Shown piece by piece: positions 25,424 through 33,670 of a DNA stretch of 64,000 nt (its first letter is position 1; every line of letters starts with the position of its first letter). A program made the translations under genes and the position numbers. Location of the stretch: NCBI GenBank assembly GCA_963770645.1, contig CAVYQL010000003.1, positions 2,192,740 to 2,256,739 on the forward strand, read 5' to 3'. The stretch is from Bog-473 sp963770645. Lineage in GTDB: Bacteria > Actinomycetota > Acidimicrobiia > Acidimicrobiales > RAAP-2. The notes beneath the pieces were generated by a model, which saw only the letters and a list, made by a program, of their open reading frames with translations, was not told the DNA's origin and did no database searches.

Positions 25424-27336
25424 ATGGCAGAGCCGGACCCTGGCGGGACCTCGTCGTTCTGGAATCTGCTGATTGGCCCGCCTCGTTCCTCACGCGGCTC
25501 GGGCAAGGAGCGGATCACACCCGTCGAGGGCCTGTCCGCGCTGTCACTCGATGCGCTCACCTCCGTGGCCTACGGGCCCGAGGCCATCATCGTCGTCCTC
25601 GCCGTCGCCGGAGCGGGTTCGCTCCACCTGATCCTGCCCATCACGATCGCCATCGTCGCCCTGCTGGCGATCCTGGTGTTCTCCTATCGCCAGGTCATCG
25701 ACGCCTACCCGAGCGGCGGTGGCGCGTACGCCGTGTCGCGGGCCAACCTCGGCGCACATACGAGCCTCGTGGCAGCCGCCTCGCTCGTGGTCGACTACAC
25801 GCTGACCGTGGCCGTCTCGATCGCGGCCGGCGTGGCGTCGCTCGAGTCCGCGTTTCCGCGCTCGACGGGGCGACGATCCCGCTCTGCCTCGGCATCCTGC
25901 TCCTCATCATGGTGCTGAACCTGCGTGGCCTCGGAGAGACGGCGCGCGCGTTCTTGTTGCCGACCCTGGTCTTCATCGTCGGGTTGTTTGCCATCATCGC
26001 CATCGGTCTCATCCACCCGCTGGGCCTCGACGAGAAACAGCTCGGCACCTCGCAGCTCCCGACCGTCGGGCTCAAGGCAGTGACCGTGTTGCTCGTCTTG
26101 AAGGCGTTCTCAGCGGGCTGCAGCGCCCTCACCGGCGTCGAGGCGATCGCCAACGGCGTGCCCCTGTTCCGCGAGCCGAGGGTCGTGCGAGCCAAGCGCA
26201 CGGAGGCATTGCTCGGCCTCATCCTCGGCACCATGCTGATCGGCCTGGCGGTGCTCGCGGCGCGATGGCACATCGGTCCACGTTCGGGCCAGACCGTGCT
26301 GAGCCAGATCATGGCGATGGCCGTCGGCCGCGGCTGGGCCTACTACGTCGTCTCCATCACCATCACCATCGTGTTGGCCCTGGCTGCCAACACGTCCTTC
26401 GGCGGGCTCCCCGTCCTGGCCAGCCTCGTCGCACGGGACAACTACCTCCCTCACCTGTTCACGATGCGAGGCGACCGTCAGGTCTTCGCGAACGGAATCG
26501 GCGTCCTCGCCGTGCTCTCAGGTGCGCTGTTGCTCGCAGTAGACGGCAATACCAACACGCTCATCCCGCTGTTCGCCATCGGGGTCTTCATCGGGTTCAC
26601 GCTGGCGCAAACCGGGCTCGTCGTGCACTGGCACAGAACCAGGCCACCGGGCTGGCGGCGCCGTGCTGCCATCAACGGACTTGGCGCCGTCATCACCGCT
26701 GTCGCCACCGTCGTGTTTCTGATCTCCAAATTCACCGAGGGTGCCTGGGTGGTCGTCATCGCCATCCCGGGCTTCGTCCTGTTGTTCCTGCGCATTCACG
26801 CTTACTACGAACGGACCCGCAAAGAGCTTCGACTCGACGAGACGCCGATGAAGCCCGAGGCCAAGCGGACCATCGTCATCGTGCCGGTCAACCGAGTGTC
26901 ACGCCTCACCGAACACGCACTGTGCGAAGCAGTATCACTTGGGCAAGAGGTCATCGCCGTCACCGTCGTCATGCATTCGGACGAGGAGGCTGTCCGTTAC
27001 ATCGACTCCCTACAGCATCAATGGCGCAAGTGGGACCCGGGCGTGCCGCTCAAGGTCCTCCACACGGACTACGCGTCGATCGTCCAGCCTATCGTCGCCT
27101 TCATCGACACCATCAGGCACGACCATCCCCACGACCAGGTGGTGGTGCTGATCCCGGTGATACGGCCGGACAAGCTGCGCTATCGCATCTTGCACGACCA
27201 GATCGACCTCGTCCTCTCACGAGCGCTGCGCTCACGCGACGACATCGTCGTCGCCCGCGTCGCGCTGCCCATGGTCGAGCACGACCACCCGCCACCCGTG
27301 CACGACCACCAGGGAGGCGGACACGCCCAGACCTGA
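25424..27336 (+). pseudogene. APC-superfamily permease, single frameshift
   Basis: Two overlapping frames together encode one amino-acid/polyamine-type permease of about 637 residues. The first frame starts at ATG 25424 and contains P-V-E-G-L-S-A-L-S-L-D-A-L-T-S-V-A-Y-G-P-E; near 25858 the reading frame must move by one base (S-A-F-P to A-L-D-G-A-T-I-P), as if one G had been lost from CCGGCG. The second frame continues through the remaining membrane helices and a C-terminal cytosolic domain of about 180 residues with T-I-V-I-V-P-V-N-R-V that resembles universal-stress-type folds. Either a recent inactivation or a sequencing error; the rest shows no decay. Confidence 0.8.
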
Positions 27337-27354
27337 CCGCTACAAGCCGGATGC

Positions 27355-28153
27355 TCAGCGCCCCTTCCACACGGGGTCGCGCTTTTCAATGAAGGCCGTC
27401 GCTCCCTCCTTGGCGTCCTCGCTGTTGAAGACCTTGGGTTGCCACTCCGCCGCCAACGTGCGGGCACGCGCCAGATCGGTCGACGCAGTGCGCACCAACT
27501 GCTTGGTGGCCTGGAGGGCCAGCGGCCCGTTGCGCGCAATCCGCTCGGCCAGCGCGACAGCGGCATCGAGCACCTCGGCTGGCGGCACGACCTGGTTGAT
27601 CAGCCCGAGGGACAGGGCCCGCTTGGCGTCGATGAGGTCCCCGGTCAGCGTGAGCTCGAGCGCCATGGCCAGTGGGATGCGCGTGCTCGAAGTAGACGCC
27701 CCCGCCGGCCGCGAAGAGGCCCCGCTTGACCTCGGGAACCCCGAACGACGCGGCGTCGGATGCCACGACGACGTCACATCCGAGCAACAGCTCGAAACCG
27801 CCGGCCACGGCGGTGGCGTTCGCCGCACCCACGATCGGCACGCCGATCTCTCCCTGGGTGAATCGTGCGAAACCCTTCATGCCCTCGGGATCGCCCCCCA
27901 CCGCACCTCCTTCGGCGAAGGCCCGCAGGTCCATGCCCGCGCAGAACGCCTTCTCACCCGTTCCCGTGAGCACGACCGCGCGGACGTCGGGGTCGTCCTC
28001 GGCTTCGGTCATCGAGACGCCGATGGCCGTCAGCAGCTCGGGGTTGAGCGCATTGCGCGCCTCAGGCCGGTTGAGGCGCAGCACCTGCACCGCTCCGCGG
28101 CGCTCCTTCACCAGGACCGGACCGGCCTCGTCTTTCGTCGCAGTGTCCGTCAT
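27355..28153 (-). pseudogene. Enoyl-CoA hydratase, single frameshift
   Basis: Complete crotonase-fold protein spread over two frames. The first frame (from ATG 28153) gives F-C-A-G-M-D-L-R and A-A-N-A-T-A-V-A-G-G-F-E-L-L-L-G and runs to G-L-F-A-A-G-G-G-V-Y; around 27690-27697 the frame must change to reach S-S-T-R-I-P-L-A-M-A-L-E-L-T-L-T-G and the normal end K-R-D-P-V-W-K-G-R. The join point lies where both active-site halves meet, so an unrepaired shift would abolish function. With the permease next to it, two shifts occur within 1.9 kb. Confidence 0.82.
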
Positions 28154-28323
28154 CGGGTCACGACCTTCCTCTCTGGTCTTCCTGGCGCACCCGATCGGCG
28201 GCCTGGCAAGCGACAGCCGTCGCCGAGTCCATCAGTATGGCGTCGGGCGGCCGCATCACGCCCATCGAGACCGAGCAGGCCAGGGCGTTCGGCACGCTCG
28301 TTCTGACGGCGTTGGCGCCGTAC

Positions 28324-28350
28324 GTGGCCGGGCCCACCAGGCCCGGCCAC
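28324..28350 (-). terminator. Strong 11-bp stem hairpin after small gene
   Basis: GTGGCCGGGCC-CACCA-GGCCCGGCCAC, perfect 11-bp stem, 5-base loop, starting 12 bases after the stop of the small protein gene 28363-28557. It lacks a T-run, which is common for actinobacterial terminators. Confidence 0.65.
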
Positions 28351-28362
28351 AGTCGCTGCCTC

Positions 28363-28557
28363 CTACCGACGAACGGAACCAGTCGAGTCCGTCGAAGAAT
28401 TCGAGGAGGTCGAGCGCGCCACTACGTGCACCGGCTGTTGAGCGCTGGTATGCAGCGCGCTCGACGCCGCCGCCAGAGGGCCGCTCCAAAGAGCGACCGT
28501 GGCAGCGATCGCACACAGGATGCCGGCGGAGACCAAGCCGCCCGCGTGCGTCCTCAT
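28363..28557 (-). CDS. Small membrane-anchored/exported protein, paralogue A
   Basis: 64 residues: three polar/basic residues, one hydrophobic stretch (about residues 8-31, with L-C-A-I-A-A-T-V-A-L-W-S-G-P-L), then a Ser/Thr-rich hydrophilic tail. I recognise no family. It is real rather than chance because a second gene at 32147-32308 encodes a paralogue sharing L-C-A-I-A-A-T-V-A-x-W-S-G-P-L-x-x-A-S-x-x-L-H-T-S, and because the 69 bases upstream of both align closely. A perfect hairpin follows the stop and another ends the gene before it, so it is an independent unit. The single Cys is not in a good lipobox. Function unknown. Confidence 0.75.
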   Translation of the reverse strand: MRTHAGGLVSAGILCAIAATVALWSGPLAAASSALHTSAQQPVHVVARSTSSNSSTDSTGSVRR

Positions 28558-28626
28558 GGGCCCACTGTTGCCCCCGAAGATGTGGAAAAGACTAAGACTG
28601 CGTAAGAATTCAGTGAAAATCTCAGG
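28558..28626 (-). promoter_or_regulatory. Conserved promoter region of small paralogue A
   Basis: Minus strand, aligned with 32309-32376 with one gap. Shared parts include CCTGA, GAAT-x-TTCTTA-x-G and CCACAT-x-TTCG, ending in CCC before ATG. Copy A contains TCTTACGCAGTCTTAGTC, a direct repeat of TCTTA with 10-bp spacing, the layout that OmpR/PhoB-type response regulators bind; copy B keeps the first repeat and a weaker second. Confidence 0.6.
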
Positions 28627-28659
28627 TGGAGCCGGTTCGGCGCCTGGTCGGCTCCACCT
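28624..28659 (-). terminator. Terminator of the fused CoA-transferase gene
   Basis: AGGTGGAGCC and GGCTCCACCT form a perfect 10-bp stem around a 16-base loop, 6 bases beyond the CoA-transferase stop. On the transcribed strand GAGATTTTC follows, a weak U-rich tail. Confidence 0.7.
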
Positions 28660-28665
28660 CGGTCA

Positions 28666-31137
28666 TCAGGCGACGACCTTCCTCTCTCGCAATCCGGCGA
28701 TCTGCCCGGACGAATAGCCCAGCTCCGTCAATATCGCGTCGGTGTGCTGCCCCGCCAGCGATCCGGGCTCGGCGACCGTCGCGCTCCGAGAGAAAGAGAT
28801 GTATGGCTTGAGTCGCACGTGTTCGCCGAACGTCGGGTGCTCCACTTCGACCAGCATGTCCGCGGCCCCGGCGAATTCGGCAGATTGCAGCACCGTCTCG
28901 GGAGGTTCGCGGTGCGCGACGACGCAGCCCACATCGGCCGCCAGGAGGTCGTCCTCCCAGGCCTGCGCCTTTCGGCCGACAAAGGTATCCGCAAGAACCT
29001 CGGCCAAGGCACCGTCGTTGGCCGACCGGGCCGCCTGGTCGCGAAATCGGGGGTCGCCCGCCAGGTCGACCACGCCGGCGAGCGCTCCGCACAGGGCATC
29101 CCAGTCCCGAGGGGAGGGGGCGGCGAGGAAGATCCATTCGTCTGCCGCGCGGTAGAGGCGGTAGAGCGTCGAGTAGCCAAGGAGTTCGCCGTCGGCGATC
29201 GCGGTCGGCGGCCGATGCTCATACTCCACCATGTCGTCCGCCAATGCGTGCGCGGTCGACGTCAACATCGTGGTGAGCATCTCCTGGGGTGCGCCGCGGT
29301 CTCGGGCGAGCAGGCCGAGCGTCATTGCCGACGCCGCAGTGAGGGCGGAAATCCCGTCTGCTTGGGCGTACTCGGTGGTCCCCGCGCCGCTCAACCGCAT
29401 CGCCTCGGCCCGGATCTCCCTCACAGAAAGGCCCGGTCGCTCCTCAATCGCACTGCCGATGTTGCGCATGACGAGTCCGCTTCCGGCGCCGATGGTCGGG
29501 GCGTAGGCCGGTCGGTCTCCACACGGACCGTCCATCCCGTAGCCGGGGGAGTTGAGATAGACGAGGTCCGGGTTCAGAGCACGCAGCGTGGCGGCGTCGA
29601 CGCCCTGCCTCTTCGCCACACCTGCTCGGAATGATTGCAGCACCACGTCGGCTCGACGCGCCAGCGCGTGCACGATGTCGCGCCCCTCGTCGGTGGAAAG
29701 GTCCACACAAATGGACTCCTTTCCCTGCACGCACTTGGCCGCACCGACCTCGGGGAACGGCAGCAGCCCTCGCATTGGCTCGCCCTCCATCGGCTCAACC
29801 TTGATCACCCTCGCTCCGATTTCACGGAGCACGGTCCCCGCGAAGGGGGCGGCAAAGAACGTCCCGAGCTCGAGCAGCATGACGTCCGCGAGTGCAGCCT
29901 CACCCCGTGACGAACCGTCGCCGACAGTGTTCGTTCCGCCGAGTGCGGTCCACGGGTGATGCCGCAGGGCCTCGCCGTCGGCGTCGAGGGCCGGCGCACC
30001 TCGTCCGAGAAGGGCCGGCGTCTCGAACATCTGGACGATCGGGCCCGGCTGGCGGACCCTGCCGTGCACGGGGTCGTCGATCTCGACCACCGCGCCGAGG
30101 TGCTGCATCTGAGGGTGGTCGAGCAGCTCGCTCCCGTGCCGCATGGTCTCGGCCCACACGTCGTGATTGCTCTCGAAGACTCGGCTCCACTCGCTGAGCG
30201 GCCTGGACTGTACGACCTGATAGAGCCGATCCCAGTACTCCCCCGTCTTGGGTGTGTCAGCCGCCCACACTGCGTCCTTCCACTCCGGATCCTCGACCAT
30301 CCACGCGAGGTCGAACTCCTTGAGCATCGTCATGTAGAGGTGCAGCTGCACCTGCGAGAACTGCAGCCACCGCCCGTCCTGGGTCAGCGCGATCAAGAGC
30401 ATGAAGACCATCGGTGACAGCGGCAGGCCGTGCTGGCCGAAGGGGGAGGACGGCGTGAAGGCCTCGGGGAACTTCGACGTCACGACGTTCAGGTACCAGT
30501 TCCAGGTGCCGAGCGAGGCGAGCCCGTTCACCAGCGTCGCTTCCACGCGCTGCCCCTCCCCGCTCCGCTCGCGCTCGTGCAGCGCGGCGCAGATCCCTGT
30601 GAGGAGCTGCTGGCTAGCCCCATAGCTGCAGTACGGCACCGAGACGTGGGCCGGCCCATCACGGCTGACCATGCGCTCGGACGCCCACAGGGCGCCGACG
30701 CGCGCCATGACGAGGGCCTCGTAGCCCTTGGTGTTGGCATACGGCCCGGTGCGGCCAAACGCGGTGACCGAGCCGTAGACGAGACGCGGGTTGCTCTGGA
30801 CCAGCTCGTCGTATCCGAGCCCCAATCGCTCCATCACGCCGGGACGGAAGGTTTCGATCAGCACGTCGGCACCGTCAGCCATGGCGCGGGCGACCTCGAG
30901 GTCGTCCGGAGCGTGCAAGTCGAGCACCATCGACCTCTTGCCGCGGCCGATCAAGGGGAACATCGGGAGCGCCCGCAAAGCGCTCCCGCCGGGCGGCTCG
31001 ATCTGCACGACCTCGGCCCCGAAGTCCGCCAGCGTCTGGCTCGCCTGCGCACCGGCGGGGCTGTTCGACAGATCGAGGACGCGCAGTCCGGCCAACGGGC
31101 CGCCGGCTACTGCGGTGGGTGTCGGATCGTCAGGCAT
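28666..31137 (-). CDS. Tandem-fused CaiB/BaiF CoA-transferase
   Basis: 823 residues, two CaiB/BaiF (class III CoA-transferase) units in one chain. Unit one begins L-A-G-L-R-V-L-D-L-S-N-S-P-A-G and has the F-G-A-E-V-V-Q-I-E-P-P-G-G motif; unit two, from about residue 430, begins A-L-A-D-V-M-L-L-E-L-G-T-F-F-A-A-P-F and has R-V-I-K-V-E-P-M-E-G-E. The usual enzyme is an interlocked homodimer of about 400-residue chains. It should move CoA between an acyl-CoA donor and a carboxylic acid. ATG 31137 is preferred (GGGGG ten bases upstream); ATG 31146 is possible. Diverges from a hydratase. Confidence 0.9.
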   Translation of the reverse strand: MPDDPTPTAVAGGPLAGLRVLDLSNSPAGAQASQTLADFGAEVVQIEPPGGSALRALPMFPLIGRGKRSMVLDLHAPDDLEVARAMADGADVLIETFRPGVMERLGLGYDELVQSNPRLVYGSVTAFGRTGPYANTKGYEALVMARVGALWASERMVSRDGPAHVSVPYCSYGASQQLLTGICAALHERERSGEGQRVEATLVNGLASLGTWNWYLNVVTSKFPEAFTPSSPFGQHGLPLSPMVFMLLIALTQDGRWLQFSQVQLHLYMTMLKEFDLAWMVEDPEWKDAVWAADTPKTGEYWDRLYQVVQSRPLSEWSRVFESNHDVWAETMRHGSELLDHPQMQHLGAVVEIDDPVHGRVRQPGPIVQMFETPALLGRGAPALDADGEALRHHPWTALGGTNTVGDGSSRGEAALADVMLLELGTFFAAPFAGTVLREIGARVIKVEPMEGEPMRGLLPFPEVGAAKCVQGKESICVDLSTDEGRDIVHALARRADVVLQSFRAGVAKRQGVDAATLRALNPDLVYLNSPGYGMDGPCGDRPAYAPTIGAGSGLVMRNIGSAIEERPGLSVREIRAEAMRLSGAGTTEYAQADGISALTAASAMTLGLLARDRGAPQEMLTTMLTSTAHALADDMVEYEHRPPTAIADGELLGYSTLYRLYRAADEWIFLAAPSPRDWDALCGALAGVVDLAGDPRFRDQAARSANDGALAEVLADTFVGRKAQAWEDDLLAADVGCVVAHREPPETVLQSAEFAGAADMLVEVEHPTFGEHVRLKPYISFSRSATVAEPGSLAGQHTDAILTELGYSSGQIAGLRERKVVA

Positions 31138-31202
31138 CGGGCACATACCCCCAGGTCCGGGCTGTTCTGCGCGAAGCGCACCCGCGTCGTTGCAGCCCGC
31201 TT

Positions 31203-31219
31203 TGAGTATACTGAATAGG
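31203..31219 (+). promoter_or_regulatory. Best palindromic copy of the shared element
   Basis: TGAGTATACTGAATAGG. Contains the perfect 8-bp palindrome AGTATACT. Read as a promoter, TATACT is a good -10 for the hydratase at 31253 and the symmetrical reading serves the divergent CoA-transferase. Confidence 0.65.
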
Positions 31220-31252
31220 TCCACACCCGACCAGTGAGGAGCCGTAGGAGCA

Positions 31253-32101
31253 GTGGCAGAACAGCCCGCATCCAGCGCCGATGACGCCGGCCCCGTGATC
31301 CTGACCGAGGTGGTCGACCGGGTCGGCACGATCGTCTTGAACCGTCCATCACGGCGCAATGCGCTGAACGGCGAGCTCATCGGCGCGCTCGACGACGCCG
31401 TCCGCACGATGGCGCAGGACCCCGACGCCAAGGTGGTGGTCGTCACGGGCGCAGCGCCCGAGGGCGGCCACGGCGGCTTCTGCTCGGGCGGCGACGTGAA
31501 GGGCGGCGGACGGGGGGCACCGGGGTCCGAGAAGGGCGTTCCGCCCGATGCGCTGTCGGGCGACCTCTCGCGCCACGACCACCACGCGGCGATGCTCCTG
31601 CACCTGATGCCCAAGCCGACCATCGCCATGGTCGGCGGGCCCGCTGTCGGCGCCGGCTGCAGCCTTGCCGCCGCGTGCGACCTCCGCTTCGCCTCCGAGG
31701 ACGCCGTCTTCGCCGCGAACTTCTCTCCCAACGGACTGTCGGGTGACTACGGGGGCTCCTTCTTCTGGACCCGGATCGGCGGGACCGCGCTCGCCCGACG
31801 CCTGTACCTCCTCAACGAGAAGCTCCCGGCGCTACGGGCCCTCGAGCTCGGGATGGTGCACGCCGTGCTCCCCCCCCGCGAGCTCCGGTCCTACACCTAC
31901 GAGATCGCCGCCTCGCTCGTACGGACGCCCGCCACACTGCTCGCCTTGACGAAGGAGAACCTCAACGAAGCCGAGGACGAAGTCGAGCGGCGTCGTTGGC
32001 TCTTTGCCAACGAGGCCGAGAATCAGGCGCGGTCGGCCAAGGCGATGTACGAGCGCATGCAGCAACGAGAGAGCCGGGCCGGGGAAACCTCCGGGCCCTG
32101 A
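31253..32101 (+). CDS. Enoyl-CoA hydratase/isomerase family protein
   Basis: 282 residues from GTG 31253 with GTAGGAG upstream. Crotonase fold with G-F-C-S-G-G-D-V-K and G-G-P-A-V-G-A-G-C-S-L-A oxyanion-hole segments. The catalytic loop reads S-P-N-G-L-S-G-D-Y-G-G-S-F, with Asp in place of the classic second Glu, like the 3126 gene. Short Gly-rich insert (G-G-G-R-G-A-P-G) after the first motif. It ends in a long charged C-terminal helix. Controlled from the region shared with the fused CoA-transferase. Confidence 0.9.
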   Translation: MAEQPASSADDAGPVILTEVVDRVGTIVLNRPSRRNALNGELIGALDDAVRTMAQDPDAKVVVVTGAAPEGGHGGFCSGGDVKGGGRGAPGSEKGVPPDALSGDLSRHDHHAAMLLHLMPKPTIAMVGGPAVGAGCSLAAACDLRFASEDAVFAANFSPNGLSGDYGGSFFWTRIGGTALARRLYLLNEKLPALRALELGMVHAVLPPRELRSYTYEIAASLVRTPATLLALTKENLNEAEDEVERRRWLFANEAENQARSAKAMYERMQQRESRAGETSGP

Positions 32102-32146
32102 ACGACGCGACCGGTCCCAGAACCAAACCCTTCGGTCCGGCGATCG

Positions 32147-32308
32147 TCAGCGACTCGAGTGCGAAGATGCGGTCGACGCGGCCAGGGCGGGCGTGCTGGT
32201 GTGCAACGACCCCGACGCGGACTCCAGGGGCCCGCTCCACACGGCGACCGTGGCGGCGATCGCGCACAGCAGGCCGACGGCGATGACCCGTCCGGGGTGC
32301 TTCGTCAT
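32147..32308 (-). CDS. Small membrane-anchored/exported protein, paralogue B
   Basis: 53 residues: M-T-K-H-P-G-R-V then a hydrophobic segment V-I-A-V-G-L-L-C-A-I-A-A-T-V-A-V-W-S-G-P-L and a Ser/Ala/Thr-rich tail. Paralogue of the 64-residue protein at 28363-28557; the hydrophobic segment is nearly identical, and the promoter region is conserved too. It lies between the convergent ends of a hydratase gene and an acyl-CoA dehydrogenase gene, on the minus strand. No family recognised. Basic N-terminus and single hydrophobic stretch fit an N-in membrane anchor or an uncleaved signal. Confidence 0.72.
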   Translation of the reverse strand: MTKHPGRVIAVGLLCAIAATVAVWSGPLESASGSLHTSTPALAASTASSHSSR

Positions 32309-32376
32309 GGGTCCAGTCTCGAACGCGAATATGTGGAGACGACCAGAGCAACCTAAGAAGATTCGTAGAAGTCAGG
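32309..32376 (-). promoter_or_regulatory. Conserved promoter region of small paralogue B
   Basis: Aligns with 28558-28626; CCTGA at the far end, GAAT-x-TTCTTAGG in the middle, TCTCCACAT-x-TTCG nearer the start, and CCC before ATG. Its far end overlaps the 3' end of the acyl-CoA dehydrogenase gene. Confidence 0.6.
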
Positions 32377-33637
32377 AGGACGCTGACTGGGGGAGTGGCC
32401 CCACTCGCAGGTCGCGGTAGGGCACGTCCTTGTCGCTGGCAGGCTCCCGGGGCAGGCCGAGGGCACGCTCGCCGAGGACGTTGAGCTGGATTTCGTCGGT
32501 CCCCCCGCCCAGCCGGTTCCCCGGGCTGGCCAGGTTGACCAGCTGCAGGTCGCCCTCGAGGGGTGACCGCGACCCCATCAGCATCCCGCCGGCGCCCACG
32601 ATGCGGTAGGAGAGGTCGCGGGACTGCTGGCAGATGCGGGCCGTGGTGAGCTTGGCGATGGAACCGTCGGCACCGGTGAGCCGCCCGCCGGCCACTGCGC
32701 TCCGCCGCATGGTCCAGCCGTTGACGCGCACCTGCGCCACGTAGCGCGCCAGCTCCTGGCGAACGAGGGCATCCCCCGCCACGCCATGGTGCTGGGCCAG
32801 CTCGATCATCACCTTGGCCGGCACGGCACCGGCCCGGATCGGGCTCCGTCGTTCCCTGGCCGCGTCGCGGGCTCGATCGAGCACCTCGCTCACCTTGTGG
32901 TCGAGTTCGCCCTCGGACCCCGAGCGCGCCGGGACCAGGCCCCGCAGGCCCGCGCCCGCCAGGGAGTTGCGTTCGTGCAGCAGCGTCGTCTGGGCCACCG
33001 GCCAGCCCCCGTTGACGTGGCCGATGACGCGGTCCGACGCGACCCGCGCCTCGGTGATGAAGACCTCGCAGAAATTGGCCGCACCGTTCATCTGCTTGAG
33101 CGGCCGCGCCGCAATGCCGGGCTGCTTCATGTCGATGGCGAAGTAGGTGATGCCTGCGTGCTTGGGCGCGTCGATGTCGGTGCGAGCGAGGAGCATGCCG
33201 AAATCGGCGACGTCCGCCGCCGAGTTCCACACTTTCTGGCCCGTGACGACCCAGTCGTCACCGTCGCGCACTGCCCGCGTCGACACACTCGCGAGGTCCG
33301 AACCCGCCCCCGGCTCGCTGAAGAGCTGACACCAGGCCGCGTCGCCGGTCGCGATGGGCCGCACGAGCTCAGCCTGCTGCTCGGAGGTCGCGTGATCGAG
33401 CAATGTCGGGGCCGCCAGGGTGGCTGCCAAGGCACCAACGGGAGGCCCGATGACCTTGTTGGCGGCCAGCACGCCGGTGATCACCGCGGCGTCACGTCGT
33501 GGCAGGCCCAAACCTCCCAGTCCATGTGGCCAAGTCGGGTACGCATACCCCGCGTCGGCCAGTCGCAGCCACCACTCGCGCACGGTCAGCGTGGGGTCCC
33601 AGTTGGCCTCCACCCAGTCCTGGACCGCCGCCGCCAA
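32372..33637 (-). CDS. Acyl-CoA dehydrogenase
   Basis: About 421 residues. W-C-Q-L-F-S-E-P-G-A-G-S-D, the G-Q-K-V-W-N-S-A FAD segment, and G-G-G-T-D-E-I-Q-L-N-V-L-G-E-R at the end mark an acyl-CoA dehydrogenase of the actinobacterial FadE type. No ATG or GTG exists near the expected N-terminus: the best start is TTG 33637, with GAGGA immediately before it. The stop of the upstream MaoC gene is in the same frame only 11 codons earlier. Probably works with the MaoC protein as consecutive dehydrogenase and hydratase steps. Confidence 0.85.
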   Translation of the reverse strand: MAAAVQDWVEANWDPTLTVREWWLRLADAGYAYPTWPHGLGGLGLPRRDAAVITGVLAANKVIGPPVGALAATLAAPTLLDHATSEQQAELVRPIATGDAAWCQLFSEPGAGSDLASVSTRAVRDGDDWVVTGQKVWNSAADVADFGMLLARTDIDAPKHAGITYFAIDMKQPGIAARPLKQMNGAANFCEVFITEARVASDRVIGHVNGGWPVAQTTLLHERNSLAGAGLRGLVPARSGSEGELDHKVSEVLDRARDAARERRSPIRAGAVPAKVMIELAQHHGVAGDALVRQELARYVAQVRVNGWTMRRSAVAGGRLTGADGSIAKLTTARICQQSRDLSYRIVGAGGMLMGSRSPLEGDLQLVNLASPGNRLGGGTDEIQLNVLGERALGLPREPASDKDVPYRDLRVGPLPQSASS

Positions 33638-33670
33638 ATCCTCGCCCGGGCCCGCCTCTGGGCCCTGCGC

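Noticed and set aside
28237..28605. Plus-strand open frame of 122 codons opposite the small membrane protein
   Set aside because: Arg-rich, covers the terminator hairpin and promoter of the minus-strand gene, and is not shared by the second paralogue locus.
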